Shown piece by piece: positions 1 to 5,723 of a stretch of 6,690 nucleotides of DNA. The DNA is taken from positions 1 to 6,690 of the forward strand of contig JAFRAF010000080.1 of the NCBI GenBank assembly GCA_017405545.1, read 5' to 3'. The position numbers were made by a program, and so were the translations under genes. The stretch's first letter is position 1. Every line of letters starts with the position of its first letter. Below the pieces are notes generated by a model. That model saw nothing but the letters and a program-made list of their open reading frames with translations. It searched no databases and had not been told where the DNA came from. This DNA is from Oscillospiraceae bacterium (GTDB lineage: Bacteria > Bacillota > Clostridia > Oscillospirales > Oscillospiraceae).

Positions 1-36
1 CTTTTTTCGTAACGGGGCGTCCGAAGGGCGGTAATT

Positions 37-238
37 TCAGTTCACGTCGCTTCCGATCTCCATGACCCTCGCGACCGAATATATCTTCACATCTCCGGTG
101 CCGCTTATTCGGTATCGGAGATGTATTGTATCTCAAGCATTACACGCTCCTCTTCTTCAGGTTATGGTTATACCCCGCAAAGGTGTTCGTAAATATTCTC
201 TTTTCTTCCGGTACATTAATCGTCGGATAAAACGGCAT
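37..238 (-). pseudogene. Internally deleted remnant of the phage-type structural gene found intact at 3213-5066
   Basis: Read on the minus strand from ATG 236-238, the first 28 codons match the intact gene almost exactly (start MPFYPTINVP, then NTFAGYNHNLK). The frame then leaves homology and stops at 140-142. About 11 codons around 126-161 match residues 540-550 of the intact protein in a second frame. The stretch 37-118 matches its last ~28 residues in a third frame (RYRISGTGDV, ending GSDVN and a stop at 37-39). Roughly 515 codons in the first half and 38 near the end are therefore missing. Both breakpoints fall at short direct repeats visible in the intact gene: TCAG at 3448 and 4985, and CGGAG at 3292 and 3407. 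The Shine-Dalgarno AAGGAG upstream of the ATG is still intact. A peptide of 32 residues could be made, but nothing suggests it is functional. Confidence 0.9.
89..124. repeat. Inverted repeat in the remnant's 3' end
   Basis: ACATCTCCG at 89-97 pairs perfectly with CGGAGATGT at 116-124. The stem extends inward through G-T wobbles to CCG/CGG around a CTTATT loop. It is the counterpart of the hairpin at 3266-3299 in the intact gene. Confidence 0.6.
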
Positions 239-254
239 ATAATCTCCTTATAGA

Positions 255-444
255 ACAAAACAGCCGACGGATTGCCACGGAAAATCTGTCTGTCATTCCG
301 CGGAGCAATTCATCGCGACCCGGCGGTATTGAATGAAACATGTTTCAGACCCGCCGGTGACCGAGCCCGCAGGCGAGACCGAAGCGTGGGAATCCGTATT
401 CCCCTGACAGATTTTCCTCGCAATGACAGCGAGGGCTGTTTTGT
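255..444. repeat. Palindromic element, copy A (nested)
   Basis: The outer inverted repeat is ACAAAACAGCC (255-265) with GGCTGTTTTGT (434-444). Inside it, GGATTGCC (269-276) and CTCGCAATGAC (417-427) are the two ends of a GTCATTGCGAG...GGCAATCC-type element lying in reverse orientation. A perfect 12-bp inverted repeat follows (279-290 with 406-417). Within that sits a second element in forward orientation, from TGTCATTCCG (291-300) to GGGAATCC (388-395). Its core hairpin runs 320-357 with arms CCGGCGG/CCGCCGG around GAAACATGTTTC, and a GGGAAT/ATTCCC hairpin lies at 388-403. It has no coding capacity. It lies 17 bp upstream of the remnant gene's ATG, in its leader. The shared flank TGTATAA(A/C)CATTTAGCGC extends homology with copy B to position 459. 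Confidence 0.85.
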
Positions 445-514
445 ATAAACATTTAGCGCTATATTTGTGCAAAGTGTATAAATTTAACCAAAGATTTTTG
501 TTGAAGTTGCGAAA

Positions 515-543
515 TTTAATTTGAAAACATTTTGGGGTAAAAT
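515..543 (+). promoter_or_regulatory. Possible promoter overlapping an inverted repeat
   Basis: TTTAAT (515-520) and TAAAAT (538-543) are separated by 17 bp, about 27 bp before the first ATG of the dead ligase gene. The -10 lies inside a perfect inverted repeat, ACATTTT (527-533) with AAAATGT (539-545) around GGGGT, which could be an operator. The surrounding 460-570 stretch is AT-rich and shows nothing else. The -35 is weak, so this is a tentative call. Confidence 0.3.
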
Positions 544-569
544 GTACTCACAATTTAAAATCAAATAGT

Positions 570-1047
570 ATGATGGAGGGCGTTTTGACACAAAAAGCAA
601 AAAATACAATATTAATGATTCTCGGGATATTCTGTATTATTATGAGCATTATCCGAGAGATATTGCCATATTATATCTTGGGAAAAAATCAGTTACGGAG
701 AACTGTTCCGGAAGATCGATTTGACGGTTGCGGCGCTTTGTGCACTTGATATCAAGCCTGGCGAAATCGTCACGGTAGCTTGCCGAGCATTCCGGAAGCA
801 CTTTATATGGTATATGCACTTAACAAGATCGGCGCTGTCTCGAACATGATCCATCCTCTGGCAGGGGAAAAGGAACTTGTCAACTATCTGAATGAGACCC
901 AGAGCAGAGTCGCTATTCTTTTTGAAGGTACGTATCGGATCATCAAGGATGCCTTTGGGCAAACTGATGTAGAGCATGCCATCGTTGTCTCAGCCGGTGA
1001 GTCACTGCCGTTTTGACTGGATGTAAAAGAAGGACGATTACCGTTGA
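570..1047 (+). pseudogene. N-terminal remnant of an AMP-dependent acyl-CoA synthetase/ligase, frameshifted
   Basis: The N-terminal part of a class I adenylate-forming enzyme (long-chain acyl-CoA ligase type) can be read across three frames. About 617-691 gives RDILYYYEHYPRDIAILYLG. About 694-780 gives YGELFRKIDLTVAALCAL, then KPGEIVTVA. From 780 to 1013 it gives PSIPEALYMVYALNKIGAVS followed by NMIHPLAGEKELVNYLNE. The pattern 'KPG-x4-V...P-x2-PE...YALNKIGAV-x-NMIHP' is typical of the family N-terminal domain. An in-frame TGA at 1014-1016 interrupts it, and VKEGRLPL just beyond resembles the continuation. Likely starts are ATG 570 or TTG 585 after GGAGGG. The ATP-binding P-loop-like motif (STGTTG-x-PKG) and the whole C-terminal domain are absent, so the fragment cannot be an active enzyme. 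It was presumably a fatty-acid or aromatic-acid activating enzyme; substrate cannot be told. Confidence 0.8.
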
Positions 1048-1071
1048 TAGTAATATATGGCTGTCCGGCAT

Positions 1072-1119
1072 ATCCTGAAACCATTCTCCCAGCGACATTG
1101 GGCTCGGTTTCAGCAGGAT
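1072..1119. repeat. Stem-loop between the ligase and transposase remnants
   Basis: ATCCTGAAACC (1072-1082) pairs with GGTTTCAG (1106-1113) plus CAGGAT (1114-1119), leaving a small bulge. An inner stem CCCA (1088-1091) with TGGG (1099-1102) encloses a 7-nt loop. There is no T-run, so it is not an obvious terminator. It sits at the junction of two dead genes and may be an old insertion-sequence end. Confidence 0.35.
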
Positions 1120-1154
1120 CATCAGCTAGATAATCTGACAATAAATGAGCATAG

Positions 1155-1325
1155 TACAATAGGGCAGCAAAATAGCTCCGGAAAAGAGGCTTTAAGAACG
1201 AGATCTTTGCTTCCCTGGAGAAAGTGGTTGATCGTCTCTGTGAGACGATTTGCTCCCTTACATCGGATGTGATTAGAAGCATTACAGGCAGAGAATGGAT
1301 TTTAAACTGTTTTATTGGTGATTAG
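1155..1325 (+). pseudogene. C-terminal remnant of an IS630-like transposase
   Basis: The frame 1176-1322 encodes 49 residues: LRKRGFKNEIFASLEKVVDR, then LCETICSLTSDVIRSITGRE and WILNCFIGD, with a stop at 1323-1325. From memory of the family, this fits the extreme C-terminus of IS630-type DDE transposases, which follows the NPIE...W motif. Immediately upstream an in-frame TAG (1173-1175) lies where a Glu would fit a WKELRKRGF-type sequence. The preceding bases (about 1155-1172) only loosely resemble a degenerate NPIEQIW. The DDE catalytic residues are gone, and no start codon or terminal inverted repeat was seen. It ends 27 bp before the AT-rich lipoprotein gene, which is consistent with an IS having helped bring that gene in, though that is inference. 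Confidence 0.65.
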
Positions 1326-1352
1326 TATAAAACACAAAAGAAAGAGGTTAGT

Positions 1353-2726
1353 ATGAAATTAATTAAAGAAAATAAATATTCAAAAAAATTGACAAATGTG
1401 ATAGCGTCTATTTTAATTGCAAGTACAATATTAAGTGGATGTGGAAGTGTAAGTGCAAGCAGTGATACAGAGTTAACTCCAACTCCAACTGTTACTGAAG
1501 AGGTAGTAGTTAATAGTCCTATACCATCACTTGATCCTAAAAAACTATCTAGATATTATTGCAATTATTATAAAATTAGTGATGAAGAAGTTGAAAATAG
1601 AATGGAAAACTACAACATAAAATATAAAAATTCATTATGGTGTATGTCATATATTATGTATACTGTTATTAAATATGACAATAATATAAAATTGATACCT
1701 TGTATTCAAATGTTAGATAATAAAAACAATCTATTACGTATTTTTGACTTAGAATCTGAGAATTTACTTTATACAATTCCTTGTCCTGGTGATTTAAAAT
1801 TAACAGATAGTGGATCATATAATAATTTAGATTTAACACAAATATCAGTTAAATCAGATTTTCTTAAAGATAAGGAAATAATAGAATATGCCTCATGTAT
1901 TTATGACTTGACCTTCTTGAATGATTATATTGACTTTTTTAGAGAAAGAGATGGTTTTAATTATTATTACCTTAATGATTATAAATGTTTTAATGAAGTG
2001 TATCCAGATGGTTTGGAAATTGATAATGTTTTTATGACCGAAGAAGATTTGTTTAAAGAGTACGTTAAATATGTTCCACTTGAAAATCAAATTACTGCAA
2101 AGGAAATGGGGTTAGAAATAGATTATCCTATTGAAAGAAAATACAGTGATGCATGGAGAATATCTAACGAAGAATTGGAAGAAAGAACATCTAAATTAAA
2201 TATATTAAATGAAGATGAGGAAAATACTATGAATTCAGTATTTACTCTTGTATTAAAGGATTCACAAGATAATTATAAATTAATGAATGTGATTTTTCAA
2301 AAAAGAACTAACGAACTTAATGAAGATATATTGTGTTTTATTGATATTTATACAGGTCAGGATTTATTCAGTATAAAGGCTAATGGTAATGAATGTTTTA
2401 ATTATGATACTGGTGAATTTGAAAACATTGATTTTGATAGTATACATAATTCTCTTCCATATTTTGATGATAAAGAAATATGTTACTTATCATCAATTAT
2501 AGAAACTAATGTATTTGTATCTAATCATATTGAAGAGTTTAGAGAAAGAGATAATGTGATGTATGAATATCAAACTGATGATGCTTTTTATGCTTTATTT
2601 CCTAGAGGGGAATATCACATGAGCGAAGTTAGTTATACCACTAAAGAATATGCTAGCTTGTATGTAAGGCTTCCTGAGGAAATGATTGTATATGCTAAAG
2701 ACTTAGGGCTTCCCGCGCTTCCCTGA
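1353..2726 (+). CDS. Lipoprotein with two tandem related domains, AT-rich
   Basis: This 457-residue protein is probably anchored to the outer face of the cytoplasmic membrane. Residues 1-13 are basic, 14-29 form a hydrophobic signal, and LSGC at 27-30 is a good lipobox with Cys30 as the lipidated residue. A Ser/Thr/Pro linker (31-60) follows. The rest is two diverged copies of one ~195-residue domain: KISDEEVENRMENYNI (74-89) matches RISNEELEERTSKLNI (269-284), LKDKEIIEY...FFRERD (171-200) matches FDDKEICYL...EFRERD (371-400), and AKEMGL (249-254) matches AKDLGL (448-453). No enzyme motif is visible, so function is unknown; a surface-binding or sensory role would be a guess. The ribosome site AAAGAGG lies 5-6 bp before ATG 1353, and a possible -10 (TATAAA) is at 1326-1331. 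Base composition is far more AT-rich than on either side, suggesting transfer. The last codons lie in GC-rich flanking DNA, so the native C-terminus may differ. Confidence 0.85.
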   Translation: MKLIKENKYSKKLTNVIASILIASTILSGCGSVSASSDTELTPTPTVTEEVVVNSPIPSLDPKKLSRYYCNYYKISDEEVENRMENYNIKYKNSLWCMSYIMYTVIKYDNNIKLIPCIQMLDNKNNLLRIFDLESENLLYTIPCPGDLKLTDSGSYNNLDLTQISVKSDFLKDKEIIEYASCIYDLTFLNDYIDFFRERDGFNYYYLNDYKCFNEVYPDGLEIDNVFMTEEDLFKEYVKYVPLENQITAKEMGLEIDYPIERKYSDAWRISNEELEERTSKLNILNEDEENTMNSVFTLVLKDSQDNYKLMNVIFQKRTNELNEDILCFIDIYTGQDLFSIKANGNECFNYDTGEFENIDFDSIHNSLPYFDDKEICYLSSIIETNVFVSNHIEEFRERDNVMYEYQTDDAFYALFPRGEYHMSEVSYTTKEYASLYVRLPEEMIVYAKDLGLPALP

Positions 2727-3122
2727 TGCCGTCTTTACCGTGAACGGATAAACAGCGAGCTTTGTACCGTCTCCGAACGACAGCTCCGTGTATCTGTTCG
2801 GTTCCGGGACCGTAACGTCATTTCGGAGCTTTCCCATGCCGACCTTAAAGACGATCGTTTTGTGAAGCCGCTCCGCGGTACCCGGTGAGATGTATATCTG
2901 ATCGCCGTCTTTGACGGCAGACAGGGAATTATGCTTCTGCGCGTAGAGAAAACTGTCGTTTAGGTATTCCTTGTATTCTGCATATTTCCCCGAAAGCCTT
3001 ACAAAACGGATAATCGGCACCAGTACCGCGATAAAGACAAGGACCGCGGCAAGAATTATCAGTGCGAGCTTTATATCCTCTTTTTTTGATGTTTTCCGAT
3101 CCTGCGAAACATTTTTGTACAT
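2703..3122 (-). CDS. Small single-pass membrane protein, hypothetical
   Basis: This 139-residue protein has a charged N-terminus (1-18), one strong membrane helix (about 19-41, LALIILAAVLVFIAVLVPII) and a soluble C-terminal part of about 98 residues, probably outside the cell because the N-terminal flank is Lys-rich. I do not recognise a family and see no catalytic motif. The start ATG (3120-3122) is preceded by GAGGGG at a spacing of about 9-10 nt. It follows the 617-residue phage-type gene on the same strand after 90 bp, with its own possible promoter between them. Its stop codon TAA (2703-2705) lies in the AT-rich side of the boundary at about 2705-2710, and its last residues (SGKRGKP) overlap the lipoprotein gene by 24 bp tail-to-tail. 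The C-terminus may therefore have been cut when the AT-rich DNA arrived. Confidence 0.7.
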   Translation of the reverse strand: MYKNVSQDRKTSKKEDIKLALIILAAVLVFIAVLVPIIRFVRLSGKYAEYKEYLNDSFLYAQKHNSLSAVKDGDQIYISPGTAERLHKTIVFKVGMGKLRNDVTVPEPNRYTELSFGDGTKLAVYPFTVKTASGKRGKP

Positions 3123-3132
3123 AGGAAACCGC

Positions 3133-3194
3133 CCCTCGGTGCAATAAAGATTTCATTGTGAATTTCCGTGAGTACAATACTACAGCGCCGAGGG
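3133..3194. repeat. Inverted repeat spanning the promoter of the 139-residue gene
   Basis: CCCTCGGTGC (3133-3142) and GCGCCGAGGG (3185-3194) match at 9 of 10 positions as an inverted repeat with 42 bp between. The left arm covers the ribosome site of the minus-strand gene, and the right arm lies inside the spacer of its proposed promoter. This could be a paired operator or chance. Confidence 0.35.
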
Positions 3195-3203
3195 ATAAGT
3201 CAA
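3174..3203 (-). promoter_or_regulatory. Likely sigma-A-type promoter for the 139-residue membrane protein
   Basis: On the minus strand, TTGACT (3198-3203) and TATTGT (3174-3179) are 18 bp apart. The start site would fall about 40-45 nt upstream of ATG 3122. It lies in the gap after the stop codon of the upstream phage-type gene, so the small gene may be expressed independently. Confidence 0.45.
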
Positions 3204-3212
3204 TTGTTTTGG

Positions 3213-5066
3213 TCAGTTGACATCGGATCCGGTCTCCTCAGTTCTTGTAATCGAATAAATCCTTACATCTCCGGTGCCGCTTATTCGGTACCGGAGATGA
3301 TCGCATCTTCTGGGCAAAACGGGGATAGTGTAAGTCCTCAACTGTGAACTGTGCCCTGTGCACTGTGCACTTCCTCCCGCCAATCCGTACTCTATCCAGA
3401 CTCCGTCGGAGTTATACTGTATCTCCAGCCTTATGCTCTCCGGTTCCTCAGCCTTAAGCCTTATATCGTATCTCTTAACGTATTTGTTGTCGGGCTCGTC
3501 GAGATACATGTCCCCGCTCTCAAAGCTCCATGAAACGCTCTCTTCAAGCGTTCCCGTTGTGCCGTTGAAAGCGTATATGGGGTAGCCCCCGAGAGCCTCG
3601 TCGTAGTCGCAGAGGGCGTAGAGCTCCGAGCCCATGGAGGCGAACTGCTTAACTCTCAGAGGGTCGAGCTTGTGCCAGATATTCGTGTCCTTGTCGTAGA
3701 CGAAAAGAACCGGCTCTCCATCTTTGTCCAGAGCCGAGAGATAATACTTGTTCATAAAGCTCCCCGCGGCGGCGGCGGAGTATTTTTCGTCCCCGAAATC
3801 CCTTGAAATTTCCTTCGGGAACACGCTCTGGAAAATGCAGACCTCCTCGCTGCTCTTGTATAAAAGGTCCTCCTTGCAGATGGCAAGGCTCCTTGAGGAG
3901 CCCGCCTGAACGCCTCTCATAAGAGTGTCGTCTATCCTGTGCGCGCCTTTGGCGTTTACGCTCACCTGATGGACTCTGTTTTCCTTGAAGAAAAGCGGGT
4001 AACCCATGAATACCGCGGCTCCCGTCCAGGGGCCGTCAGAGCCCACGGAAGCCGTATAGGAGTCCGTGCTCAGTCCCTCGTAAAGGTTCCAGTTTTTGAA
4101 GTCGCCGAGGGCGCAGGCGTAGATCTCGTTTACGGTCTTTCCGTTTCGATTTCCGTAGAAACAGCCCCAGAGCCTGTTCTTGATCTCGACAACGAAGTCC
4201 ATGTCAGGCACGGGCCTCGAGACCTTTATCTGTACTGTGGTGTTTATGGTCTCGTTCAGAGGGCAGGGGATGACCAGCCAGTCGTCCTCATTTTCGCCTC
4301 CGCCCAGCGCCTGCAGAGTAAAGAATCCGGAATATCCTTCCTCTTGGGAGGAAGGGGGACCGCTTGCGGTGGAAGAAGGGCTCAACAGCAGCTTTGAAGC
4401 CAGATCCGGGTCCGAAACGCCTAAAATAATGCCGTCTCCGGCGGAAAAATCGGACGGGATAATGTTCCCCGTCATGAACTTTATCTTCGTATAGGGCACT
4501 TCGTCTATCCAGGCGCTCTGCGCCTCGCTGAAACGCTTGAGCTCGTTCGGCGTAATGCTCGTGTCGAGCCAGAGCTGCCCGTTGAAGGGGTCAGCGGGCT
4601 CCGTAGCCGAAACGGTCTGCGTAAAGCTCGAGCCGTCGGCGAGACAGGGCTGTATATATACGGTCCCCGCCGAGGTATACTCCGAGTCCATCCAGCCGTA
4701 ATCGGTCGGGTCGACGGTGTTGTAATACCTCTTGTCGGGGAAGATACAGATATAGGCGCCCATCGAAACGAGCTGTTTCTCTCCGGCACTTAAATTCCTC
4801 ACAGGCGTAGCGGTTCCGTTCTTGTAAAGGCGGTTGTTGTTTACGTAGTAAAGGTCGTCCTTGGCTATGATCCCCTGACAGGTATCCAGAACTCTCACAA
4901 GCCCTCTGGGCTTCCTCGAAGAGAGGACGGGGTAGTCGTCCGAGCACATGTTCTGCTCCTCGAAAAACTCCCCGTCCGCTATCTTCAGGTTGTGGTTATA
5001 CCCGGCAAAGGTGTTCGTAAGTATTCTCTTTTCGTCCGGTACATTTATCGTCGGATAAAACGGCAT
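3213..5066 (-). CDS. Phage-type structural (tail/stabilization-like) protein, 617 residues
   Basis: The sequence fits a family I know from prophages of gut clostridia, annotated as a structural or 'stabilization' protein and probably rich in beta-sheet (propeller-like). The N-terminal signature is NTFAGYNHNLKIADGEFFEE (18-37), followed by DDYPVLSSRKPRG (43-55) and KQLVSMGAYICIFPDKRYYN (97-116). The central conserved block is NRLWGC...NEIYACALGDFKNW (297-326), GLSTDSYTASVGSDGPWTGA (331-350) and YPLFFKENRVHQVSV (356-370). A Ser/Pro-rich insert lies at 229-243. There is no signal peptide or membrane segment. The start ATG 5064-5066 follows AAGGAG at good spacing. No other phage head, tail or lysis gene lies next to it, so it is an orphan: a prophage relic or a domesticated gene. 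Its leader holds palindromic element B. A 7-bp tandem repeat interrupts the C-terminal part (residues about 566-577). The assignment to phage is from remembered sequence similarity; exact role is uncertain. Confidence 0.8.
   Translation of the reverse strand: MPFYPTINVPDEKRILTNTFAGYNHNLKIADGEFFEEQNMCSDDYPVLSSRKPRGLVRVLDTCQGIIAKDDLYYVNNNRLYKNGTATPVRNLSAGEKQLVSMGAYICIFPDKRYYNTVDPTDYGWMDSEYTSAGTVYIQPCLADGSSFTQTVSATEPADPFNGQLWLDTSITPNELKRFSEAQSAWIDEVPYTKIKFMTGNIIPSDFSAGDGIILGVSDPDLASKLLLSPSSTASGPPSSQEEGYSGFFTLQALGGGENEDDWLVIPCPLNETINTTVQIKVSRPVPDMDFVVEIKNRLWGCFYGNRNGKTVNEIYACALGDFKNWNLYEGLSTDSYTASVGSDGPWTGAAVFMGYPLFFKENRVHQVSVNAKGAHRIDDTLMRGVQAGSSRSLAICKEDLLYKSSEEVCIFQSVFPKEISRDFGDEKYSAAAAGSFMNKYYLSALDKDGEPVLFVYDKDTNIWHKLDPLRVKQFASMGSELYALCDYDEALGGYPIYAFNGTTGTLEESVSWSFESGDMYLDEPDNKYVKRYDIRLKAEEPESIRLEIQYNSDGVWIEYGLAGGSAQCTGHSSQLRTYTIPVLPRRCDHLRYRISGTGDVRIYSITRTEETGSDVN
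3266..3299. repeat. Strong hairpin inside the 3' end of the phage-type gene
   Basis: CATCTCCGGT (3266-3275) and ACCGGAGATG (3290-3299) are perfect inverted copies. The stem continues through one G-T pair into CCG/CGG around a CTTATT loop, so about 14 bp in all. It encodes residues around HLRYRISGTGD and lies about 50 bp before the stop. No T-run follows on the coding strand. The same structure is kept in the remnant at 89-124. Confidence 0.6.
3340..3370. repeat. Imperfect 7-bp tandem repeat in coding sequence
   Basis: Four consecutive heptamers AACTGTG, AACTGTG, CCCTGTG and CACTGTG (3340-3367) are followed by a partial CAC. They encode residues about 566-577 (SAQCTGHSSQL region) of the phage-type protein, an odd low-similarity patch between otherwise family-like sequence. 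Gain or loss of one unit would shift the frame. Confidence 0.7.
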
Positions 5067-5082
5067 ATATTCTCCTTATAAA

Positions 5083-5232
5083 ACAAAACAGCCCTCTCTG
5101 TCATTGCGAGGCGGAGCAACTTGTTGCGACCCGGCGGTATTGAATGAAACATGTTTCAGACCCGCCGGTGACCGAGCCCGCAGGCGAGACCCAGTTCTCA
5201 AACTGGCCGCGGCAATCCGTCGGCTGTTTTGT
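5083..5232. repeat. Palindromic element, copy B
   Basis: The terminal inverted repeat is ACAAAACAGCC (5083-5093) with GGCTGTTTTGT (5222-5232), extended outward by TTATA/TATAA. The interior runs from GTCATTGCGAG (5100-5110) to GGCAATCC (5211-5218). It contains hairpin 1, GCAAC/GTTGC (5116-5127); hairpin 2, CCGGCGG/CCGCCGG around GAAACATGTTTC (5131-5168); and hairpin 3, CCAGTT/AACTGG (5191-5206). There is no coding capacity. It lies 17 bp upstream of ATG 5066 in the leader of the phage-type gene. GTCATTGCGAG...GCAATCC-like palindromes are, as I recall, dispersed in several unrelated bacterial genomes. Confidence 0.85.
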
Positions 5233-5506
5233 ATAACCATTTAGCGCCAGCATACGGATTGACAAACACAGATATTTCTGATATTTTCCAAAACAGAGCA
5301 ACATCAACTCCGTCATGACGAGTAAGTGTAGGCGTGGCGGCAGTAGCCTCGGCAGAGTCCTTAACCTCTCCGTTGACACATGTTGCTCTTTGCTTCTGAC
5401 TGTGATATATTATTACCGTACCGAGGAGAATGCGGAGTACTAGCAATGACTTCTTGAGAAGTAAATTGCGCCGCAATAACTCGGTTATTTTTATATCCCT
5501 TCGCAA
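5198..5506 (-). pseudogene. Doubtful or decayed reading frame running into element B
   Basis: A minus-strand frame opens at TTG 5504-5506 and gives 102 residues, including a hydrophobic patch (LLLKKSLLVLRILLGTVIIY) and NGEVKDSAEATAATPTLTRH. No ATG is available, and the 5' half is rich in codons such as AGG, ATA and CTA. A second frame over the 5' half reads more naturally (VIAAQFTSQEVIASTPHSPR, then YGNNISQSEAKSN) before stopping near 5370. This suggests an older gene frameshifted near 5380. The last 12 or so residues are encoded by palindromic element B. It overlaps the stop of the 69-residue gene by 16 bp. I do not recognise any family. Apart from this frame and a chance-looking plus-strand promoter motif, 5233-5490 holds nothing I can support. 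Confidence 0.25.
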
Positions 5507-5700
5507 TAATAAATATCGATGGGCGTGGCTATGTCCGGGCCCTTGTCATCGCTGTGCGGGTAGGCGCAGTTGTTTATCATATAGCGGATCCCGGTCTCGT
5601 CTTTGTGGACGGAGAGCAATAAAAGCCCGCCCGGGCAGCTCTCTTCCGCAAGCTCCCATATCGCTTTAAGATGCTTTATTATTTTATCTGTATCAGTCAT
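5491..5700 (-). CDS. Hypothetical 69-residue protein
   Basis: The protein begins MTDTDKIIKHLKAIWELAEE, then CPGGLLLLSVHKDETGIRYM, and ends DIATPIDIYYCEGI. It reads as a small soluble alpha/beta protein with a predicted N-terminal helix and a beta strand (GLLLLSVH). No signal peptide, membrane segment or known motif was recognised. ATG 5698-5700 was chosen because AAAGGA lies 10 nt upstream; an alternative ATG at 5727 would begin inside palindromic element C and adds only MKRRKDYWN. Its leader carries element C, and a possible promoter lies upstream at 5803-5831. Composition and codon use match the GC-rich surroundings. Confidence 0.6.
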   Translation of the reverse strand: MTDTDKIIKHLKAIWELAEESCPGGLLLLSVHKDETGIRYMINNCAYPHSDDKGPDIATPIDIYYCEGI

Positions 5701-5723
5701 ATTCCAATAATCCTTTCGTCTTT

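Noticed and set aside
62..253. Plus-strand frame of 63 codons
   Set aside because: Antisense to the remnant of the phage-type gene; no ribosome site.
255..444. CRISPR array or tRNA-like structure
   Set aside because: The repeats are nested inverted copies, not regularly spaced direct repeats, and no cloverleaf or CCA end could be drawn.
585..749. A TTG-start frame giving a 54-residue peptide with a hydrophobic stretch after GGAGGG
   Set aside because: Other frames of the same DNA read as acyl-CoA ligase N-terminus, so the hydrophobic peptide is a by-product of frameshifts in that remnant.
884..1282. Minus-strand open frame of 132 codons
   Set aside because: It lies antisense to the ligase and transposase remnants, has no ribosome site and no recognisable sequence.
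3939..4494. Plus-strand open frames of 152 and 104 codons
   Set aside because: They are antisense to the conserved core of the 617-residue gene and follow from its GC-rich codon use.
4505..4947. Minus-strand frames of 94 and 118 codons in other phases
   Set aside because: Out-of-phase frames within the phage-type gene, with Arg/Pro-rich composition typical of shadows.
5259..5287. Plus-strand TTGACA, 17 bp, TATTTT promoter match
   Set aside because: Good match by sequence, but no plus-strand gene follows and it lies within a possible old minus-strand coding region; probably chance.
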